From positions 82,697 through 146,696 of the forward strand of contig CALXSY010000001.1 of the NCBI GenBank assembly GCA_944391285.1: 64,000 nucleotides of DNA, read 5' to 3'. Each line of letters starts with the position of its first letter. Position 1 is the first letter of the stretch. Positions 9,363-15,630 of this stretch are shown in pieces. The notes below the pieces were generated by a model. It was not told where the DNA came from. It saw only the letters and a list, made by a program, of their open reading frames with translations, and made no database searches. Origin of the DNA: an uncultured Clostridia bacterium. Lineage in GTDB: Bacteria > Bacillota > Peptococcia > Peptococcales > Peptococcaceae. Made by a program: the position numbers and the translations under genes.

Positions 9363-10681
9363 ATCAGTTCACACCCCCAAGCTTTCTTTTGCACCAATTT
9401 GGCGGTATCTTTTTCCTTAAGGAAGGCTTCGATGATTAAATCCAGCATTTTTAAAATGCCGTTAAAGCCGTAAAAACCGCCATTGTTGATTGTATTGACA
9501 AAATAAGGAGTATCGGTAAAGTAGGCAGCCTTTTGTCCTATAGCCAAAACTTTAGTGCCGGTGGAGTAATGATTGAACCGCATTTTAAAATTATTGACCG
9601 AAAAAATCTGCAATTGAGGATAATGCTCCTTTAAATAGTAAAAATCATCTTTTTCCACCGCTTCAAACCCGTCGGCATAGATGCGGCAGACATTAAAGCC
9701 GTGGTCCAAAAGCAAGCGCGCCAGGCTTAAAATGCGCATAGAAACCGTATAGTCAATAGCAATCGGCGCATCTTGAATAATTTCTTTGGCTTGCATTAAT
9801 TTGGCTTCAATCAGTTCTTGGTAATGGCTGTAATCCGGCAAAGTAATATCAAAATATTGAGCTAATTTTGTCAAAGTAGCATTCATCTCGTCGTAATTAT
9901 AGCTCGTCGGCAAATAGAGATAATCCTGACCGTAGGTTTCTTTTAAATATTTAACTGCCGGCCAGGCTACCGAGTTGTAGAAAATATTGACAGCACCTTT
10001 AGCCATCTCCTGATAGTCTTCGTAAGTATGGCAGTCATGAATCTCTGTGACCTTGAGATCGTTAGTGCTTAAAAGCTTGATTAAATCGCTTTCTTTGTCG
10101 GTAGCCAGATTATTGCCGATGATATTGACTCTTTTGGGGTCTAAATCTTTTTTGTGCCAGAGCGAGTACAGCTGCCGGCACATCAATTCTTCCGGATTAA
10201 GCCCGCTTTTGCGCATGGTAGGAGTCATGTAGCAGTCGATAAAGTCGATGTGAGGGAATTTTTCCCGCAAGGTTTTGTAGACATAGTTTAAATCACAGGC
10301 GATAAAATGATGAATACAGCTGGTATAAAGCAAAACAGCCCGGGGAGTGTATTTCAGCTTGCTTAAAATATCGCTGACCCCGTCGATAATCAACGATTCC
10401 ATATCGCCGTTTAAAACATTGTTTTCCTGCACAAAAATGCTGGAGAAACGCTCCATTTTGCCCATTTCGGCGGCTGTTAAAACGACACCGCGCAGACAGC
10501 CTTGAGCACAGACAAATATTTCATGGGCTTCGGGAATAAGCATGCCGGTATTAACAATATTCCAAGTACCTCTGACTGCCGCCGAATATTCGAGTGTAGG
10601 GTCAAAGGGTGCCGGAAAAGGAGCATCTTTAATGGCTTTCTGGGCGATGGCTCCTTGAGTTAAATCTACTTTTTTTAACAT
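9359..10681 (-). CDS. Nitrogenase-like component 1, D-type subunit (unknown function)
   Basis: A 440-residue member of the nitrogenase component 1 superfamily. Cysteines C58 and C62 (FVCAQGCLRGV) and C122 (YTSCIHHF) sit where cluster-ligating cysteines of NifD/NifE/BchN occur. The motif ENNVLNGDMESLI (about 86-98) matches the family's E-x-x-V-x-x-G-x-x-x-L element. The C-terminus (GGFYGFNGILKMLDLI) resembles the family's closing helix. I do not find an obvious counterpart of the NifD cofactor ligands Cys275/His442, so FeMo-co binding is doubtful. It overlaps the H-type gene by one base and the K-type gene by four. By analogy with Cfb, Bch and Mar systems it should receive electrons from the H-type protein and reduce an unknown substrate. 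Confidence 0.83.
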   Translation of the reverse strand: MLKKVDLTQGAIAQKAIKDAPFPAPFDPTLEYSAAVRGTWNIVNTGMLIPEAHEIFVCAQGCLRGVVLTAAEMGKMERFSSIFVQENNVLNGDMESLIIDGVSDILSKLKYTPRAVLLYTSCIHHFIACDLNYVYKTLREKFPHIDFIDCYMTPTMRKSGLNPEELMCRQLYSLWHKKDLDPKRVNIIGNNLATDKESDLIKLLSTNDLKVTEIHDCHTYEDYQEMAKGAVNIFYNSVAWPAVKYLKETYGQDYLYLPTSYNYDEMNATLTKLAQYFDITLPDYSHYQELIEAKLMQAKEIIQDAPIAIDYTVSMRILSLARLLLDHGFNVCRIYADGFEAVEKDDFYYLKEHYPQLQIFSVNNFKMRFNHYSTGTKVLAIGQKAAYFTDTPYFVNTINNGGFYGFNGILKMLDLIIEAFLKEKDTAKLVQKKAWGCELI

Positions 10682-11448
10682 TATTTCACCCCGCTTTGGC
10701 TGAGGCGAAGGATATTATCTGCCAGCTTGCGGTATTCCTGCGCTTGCTCGCTGTCAGGATAAGCCTCCAGCACACACATGTGCTGATCTTCTGCCAGCTG
10801 CACCAGTTCATTGCGGTTAATGGTGCCGACGATGGGAGCAGAAAAATCTTGGGCTAATTGGCTGACTTTTTCGTCCTCGTGGGGAACATTGCGTTTGTTT
10901 AAAATAAAGCCGCCTAAGGAAGCATAGCCGCGGTTTTTAAAATTGGCGACGGCGGTGGCAATATTGGCGGCGGCGTAGATGGACATATTTTCGCCGCTGG
11001 TGACGATATAAACCATGTCAGCGTAGCCTTGGCGCATGGGCATGGAGAAACCGCCGCAAACCACATCACCGGGGCAGTCGTAAAGCACTACATCGGGAGT
11101 GAATTTTTCATAAGCGCCTTTTTCGTTCAATTTTTCTAAAGCGGCAATGATACCTCTGCCGGCACAGCCAACTCCCGGAGTAGGACCGCCGGATTCTACG
11201 CAGATGACACCATTAAAGCCAATTTGCGTAACGTCATCTAAGGTGAAATCATCGCCTTTTTGGCGCATAGTTTCCAAAATGCTCATCATAGGTTTAGTGC
11301 CGTGATAAAGATTTAAGGTCGAATCGGATTTAGGGTCGCAGCCGATCTGCATGACTTTTAATCCTTTTTCGGCTAAAGCGGCGGAAATATTGCTCAAGGT
11401 GGTGGATTTACCGATGCCGCCTTTGCCGTAGATTGCTAATTTTATCAT
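10681..11448 (-). CDS. Nitrogenase iron protein-like reductase (NifH/BchL/CfbC family)
   Basis: The 255-residue ATP-dependent electron donor has the Walker A motif GKGGIGKST (8-16), the GCDPKSDST switch (36-44) and the two [4Fe-4S] ligands of NifH-type dimers, C95 (PGVGCAGRG) and C131 (GDVVCGGFSMP). The Arg of GCAGRG that is ADP-ribosylated in NifH is present. The start was placed at the ATG followed by IKLAIYGKGG, which has GGAGAA 8 bases upstream; a longer frame extends into the hydE end and would add 16 residues foreign to the family. It is the first gene of the H-D-K trio, directly behind hydE. Its presumed partners are the D- and K-type proteins next door. Confidence 0.9.
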   Translation of the reverse strand: MIKLAIYGKGGIGKSTTLSNISAALAEKGLKVMQIGCDPKSDSTLNLYHGTKPMMSILETMRQKGDDFTLDDVTQIGFNGVICVESGGPTPGVGCAGRGIIAALEKLNEKGAYEKFTPDVVLYDCPGDVVCGGFSMPMRQGYADMVYIVTSGENMSIYAAANIATAVANFKNRGYASLGGFILNKRNVPHEDEKVSQLAQDFSAPIVGTINRNELVQLAEDQHMCVLEAYPDSEQAQEYRKLADNILRLSQSGVK

Positions 11449-11462
11449 AAAAAGTTCTCCTT

Positions 11463-12512
11463 TCAAGATATACTGAAATAATCGCCTTTGGCACAATAGA
11501 GAGTGTAGCCGATTTCTTCCATGTGCTTTTGCAGTACCTGCAATTCTTCGCCGCCGTCTTCGCCGCTTATGGCTTTGTTGTCATAAAGGGTGTATTTTTT
11601 GCGGTTGGTGAAGGGGGAGACATTGGGCATGATGACATTGCAGCCGGCTAAAACTCCGGCCTTTCGTCCGTCGGTATCCAATGAACCCAAGGCAGTAGTG
11701 GCAGGCAAAAGCACTGTTGGCAGCATGATGCGGCAAAGTGAGAGCAAAAATATAGTTAAATCCACACTGCCGTGGGCATATTGGCTAAAGGGCGTCTGAT
11801 GATGAGGGATAAAAGGTCCCATGCCGATCATCTGCGGTTTAAAGCTCGCCATGTAATACATATCTTCCGCTAAGGTTTGCACTGTTTGAAAGGGAGCGCC
11901 GATCATAGCGCCGCAGCCGGTTTGATAGCCGATGCTTTTTAAATCTTCCAAACACTTCATGCGGTGCTCAAAACTCATTTCAGCGGGGTGGAGCGCATTA
12001 TAATGCTCCTTGGTAGCTGTTTCGTGGCGGAGCAGATAACGGTTGGCGCCTGCCTCAAAAAACGCTTGGTAGGAGTCATGTTCCTTTTCCCCGATGGAGA
12101 GGGTAATAGCACAGTCAGGATAAGCGGCGTGAATAGCCTTGATGATTTCTAACATCTTTTCATCGGTGTAGTAGGGATCTTCGCCGCTTTGCAGGACAAA
12201 GGTGCGAAATCCCCAGTCGTAAGCGTTGGCACAGCAGTTTAAAATATCCTCCAAACTCATGCGGTAGCGGCTGCACTCGGAATTGCTTTTGCGGATACCG
12301 CAATAGTAGCAGTCGTTTTTGCAAAAGTTGGTGAATTCGATAATGCCGCGGAAAAATATCCGACTGCCGAAATGTTTTTGGGCTATTTTTTGCGCTGTTT
12401 CTTGAGCATAGGCTTTATCCTCTGGGGTATAAGTGGAGATAAGCTGAGCAAATTCCTCGCGGGATAAAATGTGCTCTTCTTTTAATTTATCGATAAGCTC
12501 TTGATTATTCAT
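11463..12512 (-). CDS. hydE: [FeFe]-hydrogenase maturase HydE (radical SAM)
   Basis: A 349-residue BioB-like radical SAM enzyme; HydE acts with HydG and HydF to make the azadithiolate-bridged 2Fe subcluster. The CX3CX2C motif is C64-C68-C71 (TNFCKNDCYYCGIR), preceded by the family-specific FRGIIEF. Length equals typical HydE. The optional C-terminal auxiliary cluster cysteines seen in several HydE proteins are absent: the matching stretch reads YDNKAISGEDGGEEL. That cluster is known to be dispensable. The gene sits between the ABC ATPase and the nifH-like gene. A HydE paralogue serving a different cofactor is possible, but hydF in the same operon favours genuine HydE. Confidence 0.9.
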   Translation of the reverse strand: MNNQELIDKLKEEHILSREEFAQLISTYTPEDKAYAQETAQKIAQKHFGSRIFFRGIIEFTNFCKNDCYYCGIRKSNSECSRYRMSLEDILNCCANAYDWGFRTFVLQSGEDPYYTDEKMLEIIKAIHAAYPDCAITLSIGEKEHDSYQAFFEAGANRYLLRHETATKEHYNALHPAEMSFEHRMKCLEDLKSIGYQTGCGAMIGAPFQTVQTLAEDMYYMASFKPQMIGMGPFIPHHQTPFSQYAHGSVDLTIFLLSLCRIMLPTVLLPATTALGSLDTDGRKAGVLAGCNVIMPNVSPFTNRKKYTLYDNKAISGEDGGEELQVLQKHMEEIGYTLYCAKGDYFSIS

Positions 12513-12524
12513 ATTAATTTCTCC

Positions 12525-13586
12525 TTAAGTTAAGGTAGCGTAAGTAGCTTTGACATTGACCTTAGGCAAAAGGCTCAAAGCATGAACCAATTCCTCGATG
12601 CGTTCTTTGGGCGCTTTTAAGGTGATATTGATAATGTAAACATTGTCTTCTTTATAAGGCATACCCATGCGCCCGATTAAATACTCGCTGTAGCAATGCA
12701 GGAGATTGTTGATGTTTTCCGCCTGGGCAAAATCGCCGTTGATGATGGAAATGACGGCTAAAGCTTCTTTGTCGGGAGTATCGGTGTAGTTTAAAGGATC
12801 GGTAAGCACGCTTAAGGGGATAACGTCGGTAAACATCTGCCCCGGGGTTTCTACCTGACCGATGACCGCCTTGACGCCAAAGGCTTTGGCGATGTTTTCT
12901 TCGGTAATCAGACTGCGGGTCGGTCCGAATTGATATTCGCCGCCTTTGGAGAGAATAAAAGCCTTATTGGAGCGCTGAAGAGCGTGGGCGGGATAGTGGG
13001 TGTTGAAAAGGCAAATCATGCCTTGAGCTGCCAAAGCAGAAATGGTATCTAAAACGATCAGTTGGTTTTTAAAATCCAAATTGCTCTCCGGCTCATCAAG
13101 AATGAGAATCTGGGCGTTGCTGGCTAAAGCCCGGGCGATTAAAACCATTTGCAGCTCGCCGCCGCTTAATTGGTTGCAGTGCTTGCCTTTAAGCTTGGTG
13201 ATGTGCAGGCGTTCCAACAATTCATCGACCAACTCAAAATCCTTAGCCTGGGGCTTGCTGAAAAAGTTTAAATGACTGCCTCTGCCCAAAAGCACCATTT
13301 CTTCCACGCTGAATGCCGAAGAAACGCCTTTGGCTTGGGGCACATAAGCTATTTGCTGCCAAAGATTTTTGGCAGAGATAGTGCGGATATCTACTCCGTT
13401 TAAGTAGCTTGCTCCCTGGCGCCAGGGAAGCAGTCCCATAAGGCACTTGAGGAGAGTTGTTTTGCCGGCGCCGTTGGGTCCTAAGATGGCTAAAACATCG
13501 CCGTCGGTAACAGAAAGATTGACATTTTTAAAGATTAATTTATCTTTGCGGTAGCCGAAGCTAGCGTCTTTTATTTCTAATTTCAT
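12525..13586 (-). CDS. ABC transporter ATPase fused to a TM1266-type (hydrogenase-regulator-like) domain
   Basis: The 353-residue protein has a FecE/BtuD-type ATPase: Walker A GPNGAGKT (36-43), signature LSGGE (140-144), Walker B LILDEP (161-166) and switch His197. After about residue 265 comes an extra domain (about 274-353) that aligns along its length with the small TM1266-family protein encoded upstream. Both share the block IGRMG-(M/I)-PY, followed by N-x-I-(N/S)-(I/V) and a similar end. TM1266 proteins are ACT-like and linked to [FeFe]-hydrogenase genes. A C-terminal ACT-like domain on an importer ATPase recalls MetN, where it senses the substrate and shuts the transporter (inference). 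The start is the ATG overlapping the permease stop (ATGA), with GGAGG 9 bases upstream. Confidence 0.9.
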   Translation of the reverse strand: MKLEIKDASFGYRKDKLIFKNVNLSVTDGDVLAILGPNGAGKTTLLKCLMGLLPWRQGASYLNGVDIRTISAKNLWQQIAYVPQAKGVSSAFSVEEMVLLGRGSHLNFFSKPQAKDFELVDELLERLHITKLKGKHCNQLSGGELQMVLIARALASNAQILILDEPESNLDFKNQLIVLDTISALAAQGMICLFNTHYPAHALQRSNKAFILSKGGEYQFGPTRSLITEENIAKAFGVKAVIGQVETPGQMFTDVIPLSVLTDPLNYTDTPDKEALAVISIINGDFAQAENINNLLHCYSEYLIGRMGMPYKEDNVYIINITLKAPKERIEELVHALSLLPKVNVKATYATLT

Positions 13587-14602
13587 AATTGCCAACCTCC
13601 GCTTTTACGCATGAGAATGATGAAAAATGGTGCGCCGATAATCGCCGTTAGGATGGAAATAGGAATTTCCGCCGCTAAAAGGCTGCGGGCAATAGTATCA
13701 ACGATGACCATAAAGCTGGCGCCCAAGGAAGCCGAAGCCGGCACCAAAGACAAATGATTGTTGCCAAAACGCATCCGGCAGATGTGGGGAATCAAAAGTC
13801 CCACCCAGCCAACCTGACCGCACATGGCGATGCAGGCACCGGTCATCATAGTTGCGCAGATAATGGTGATGAGGCGCAGGGTGCGGATATTAACACCGCT
13901 GGATTTGGCTTCGTCGTCGCTGAGGGGAAGAATATTGAGCCGCCAGCGCAGAGCATAGAGCACAACAGCGCCGATAATGATTAAAGGAGCGCCGATTTTT
14001 AAGGAATCAAAGCCGGTTTGCTGCAAACTGCCCATCAGCCAGTAAGTGATTTCCGGCAGCTGGGAGTCAGTATCGGCGGTGTATTTAACTAAGGAAACCA
14101 AGGCGCTGAAAAGTGAGCCGATCATGATACCGCCCAAAACTAAGCTGGTAGTAGAGCGGTTTTTGCCGCTGGAGGACAAATAGGTTAAAAAGACAGCGAC
14201 AGCGCCGAAGAAAAAAGCGGCGATTTCTATGCCTATAAGATTAAATCCCAATAAAATACCCAGCGCTGCGCCAAAGGAAGCGCCGCTGGCTACACCTAAA
14301 GTGTCCGGCGTGGCTAAAGGATTAGCAAATAAGCTTTGGAAGGCTAAACCGGAAAGGGACAGCCCTAAGCCAACCAATAAAGCCAGGATAATGCGGGGAA
14401 GCCGGACATTATAGATGGTAGCGTAGGTAAGGGGATTGACTGTAATATCGGAGTTAAAGGAAGAATGCAGTGCATTTAAGACTTCAGCGGGCGAAATATT
14501 CATCCGTCCGATGCCTAAAGCAAAAAATGCGCAGATAAAAGGCAAAATTAACAGAACGATTTTGCTTAATAGGGATAATTCACCGATAAGTGGTTTTTTC
14601 AA
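13583..14602 (-). CDS. FecCD-type ABC transporter permease
   Basis: A 339-residue multi-pass membrane protein of the FecCD/BtuC family with about 9-10 hydrophobic helices. It has the family's PLATPDTLGVASGASFGAALG region, the GLAFQSLF motif and a C-terminal GAPFFIILMRK tail. It would form the channel of the metal-chelate importer whose ATPase overlaps its stop codon and whose binding protein lies downstream in the same operon. The start is a TTG, chosen because GGAGGTG stands 8 bases before it. A longer frame would read through the terminator hairpin in the leader. The presence of that hairpin between the upstream gene and this start implies transcriptional attenuation of the whole operon. 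Confidence 0.88.
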   Translation of the reverse strand: MKKPLIGELSLLSKIVLLILPFICAFFALGIGRMNISPAEVLNALHSSFNSDITVNPLTYATIYNVRLPRIILALLVGLGLSLSGLAFQSLFANPLATPDTLGVASGASFGAALGILLGFNLIGIEIAAFFFGAVAVFLTYLSSSGKNRSTTSLVLGGIMIGSLFSALVSLVKYTADTDSQLPEITYWLMGSLQQTGFDSLKIGAPLIIIGAVVLYALRWRLNILPLSDDEAKSSGVNIRTLRLITIICATMMTGACIAMCGQVGWVGLLIPHICRMRFGNNHLSLVPASASLGASFMVIVDTIARSLLAAEIPISILTAIIGAPFFIILMRKSGGWQL

Positions 14603-14621
14603 GATTAGTACACCTCCAAAG

Positions 14622-14652
14622 AAAAAAGGCTGCACCAAAAAAAGGTGCAGCC
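14622..14652 (-). terminator. Terminator hairpin in the leader of the permease operon
   Basis: On the minus strand, GGCTGCACC, a 7-T loop and GGTGCAGCC are followed by TTTTTTC. It ends only about 19 bases before the TTG start and overlaps the approach to its ribosome binding site. There is no room for a separate promoter downstream, so it must be conditionally bypassed: an attenuator or riboswitch expression platform. Confidence 0.8.
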
Positions 14653-14710
14653 TAAGAAACGCAAGATAGCTAAAATTCATAAGATAATAAATTGTAGTTT
14701 GCAAATAAAG

Positions 14711-14743
14711 GGCTTTCACCGCAAAAAATATTTTTGGTGTCAG
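14711..14743 (-). promoter_or_regulatory. Conserved leader element, copy A (permease operon)
   Basis: On the minus strand the element reads CTGACACC, an A/T-rich stretch, then GCGGTGAAAGCC. CACC pairs with GGTG. It matches copy B upstream of the TM1266 gene, where the paired bases have changed together (CATC with GATG). It precedes the terminator hairpin at 14622-14652. I know no riboswitch class that fits. Confidence 0.55.
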
Positions 14744-14799
14744 GGATTATTAAATTAAAAATCTTTGTGAAAAGTAAACTCGTCACGCAGAAAGATTGA

Positions 14800-15060
14800 T
14801 TATTCTTGATGGGAGACCACATGGGAAAGGACGGTTTTGGCGCTAACTCCTTTCAGACGACCGACTTTGCCGGATAAAGCATTGATGATATCCTGGGGAG
14901 CGTCAATGGCAACACTGATAAGGTTAATGCCTTTATCGCGGTAAGGTATGCCCATGCGTCCGATGATATATGTACCGTATTCGTGCAAAATAGCATTGAC
15001 TCCGTCAACGGAATTTCGTTCTTCCACAATAATAGCCACCACGGCAACTCTGCTTTCCAT
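14800..15060 (-). CDS. TM1266-family iron-only hydrogenase system regulator-like protein
   Basis: An 86-residue ACT-like protein of the TM1266 family, usually annotated as putative iron-only hydrogenase system regulator and found beside [FeFe]-hydrogenase maturation genes. Recognised from IGRMGIPYRDKGINLISV in the middle and the AVVAIIVEERNSV start. No DNA-binding domain is visible, so the word regulator in the family name is not supported by sequence. The start was set at the ATG with AGGAGGG upstream; the longer frame runs back into the leader. It lies upstream of the permease-ATPase-hydE-nif-like-hydF operon in the same direction. A homologous domain is fused to that operon's ATPase. Confidence 0.85.
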   Translation of the reverse strand: MESRVAVVAIIVEERNSVDGVNAILHEYGTYIIGRMGIPYRDKGINLISVAIDAPQDIINALSGKVGRLKGVSAKTVLSHVVSHQE

Positions 15061-15065
15061 AAAAA

Positions 15066-15104
15066 CCCTCCTAAAAATAAAAATAGCTATACTGCGAGTA
15101 TAGC
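15066..15104 (-). terminator. Terminator-like hairpin in the TM1266 leader
   Basis: On the minus strand, GCTATAC, a 5-base loop and GTATAGC are followed by TATTTTTATTTTT, running directly into the AGGAGGG ribosome binding site. The 7 bp stem is weaker than the one in the permease leader. It could terminate transcription or mask translation initiation. Confidence 0.55.
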
Positions 15105-15141
15105 CCAAATAAACGAAAAAATTGCTTTTCATCTCTAAGAA

Positions 15142-15172
15142 GGCTTCCATCGCAATAAAATTTTGATGTCAG
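15142..15172 (-). promoter_or_regulatory. Conserved leader element, copy B (TM1266 gene)
   Basis: On the minus strand the element reads CTGACATC, an A/T-rich stretch, then GCGATGGAAGCC. It begins about 5 bases after the predicted transcription start. It shares CTGACA-Y-C, GCG-R-TG and AAGCC with copy A, with a C-G to T-A change in both arms of the predicted stem. Confidence 0.55.
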
Positions 15173-15183
15173 AATCTAATTTT

Positions 15184-15211
15184 ATTATAGCAAAGAGTTA
15201 AATTTTGTCAA
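15184..15211 (-). promoter_or_regulatory. Sigma-A promoter of the TM1266 gene
   Basis: On the minus strand, TTGACA and TATAAT are separated by 16 bases; both hexamers are perfect. The transcript would start just ahead of leader element copy B, giving a leader of about 115 bases. Confidence 0.85.
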
Positions 15212-15331
15212 GGAGTCCTAAAAAAGTTAGCAATAAGAATAATTATAATTAAAAATAAGCCATTTGCTAAAGATAAGGACAAATTAGGATAACAATTAGA
15301 AAAATTAAGAGGTAAAAACTAAGGCGATATC

Positions 15332-15359
15332 TTGACATTTGCCAAAGAAAGATTATAAT
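15332..15359 (+). promoter_or_regulatory. Sigma-A promoter of thrS
   Basis: TTGACA and TATAAT are separated by 16 bases, about 20 bases before the T-box leader begins. Confidence 0.85.
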
Positions 15360-15379
15360 TAAAATATTAGCTATAGTAA

Positions 15380-15598
15380 GCTTTGATGAGGACAAGAAAG
15401 AAAGGACAAGCACTAAAGAGAATGACGTCTCAGGCTGCAAGCGTCTGTGCCGAGCTTATCTTTTACCGCCTCGGAGCAGTTAGGGCGAACCCTAACCGGC
15501 TTATCCCCGTTAAAGGATCGAGAGTGGGAGCTATGCTTCAACTTGGGTGGAAACACGGGAAATATATTCTCGTCCCAAAAGGGACGGGAATTTTTTTT
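15380..15598 (+). ncRNA. T-box leader (threonine) of thrS
   Basis: The leader has an AGAGA-type motif in stem I, the T-box/antiterminator core TTGGGTGGAAACACGGG (about 15543-15559) and an intrinsic terminator (TCGTCCC / GGGACGGG followed by eight Ts). An ACC threonine triplet at 15465-15467 is a plausible specifier codon, though I did not fold stem I fully. Uncharged tRNA-Thr would stabilise the antiterminator and allow thrS expression. Confidence 0.9.
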
Positions 15599-15630
15599 AT
15601 TTAGACGAAAATTTTAAGGAGGAAATTAAG

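Noticed and set aside
8226..11448. Reading the nifH/D/K-like genes as true nitrogen fixation genes
   Set aside because: Both component-1 chains are too short, cofactor ligands are not evident, and no nifB, nifE or nifN is present; context points to another substrate.
14711..14743. Calling the shared leader element a molybdenum cofactor, cobalamin or SAM riboswitch
   Set aside because: None of the consensus blocks I know for those classes is present; only its own two copies support the element.
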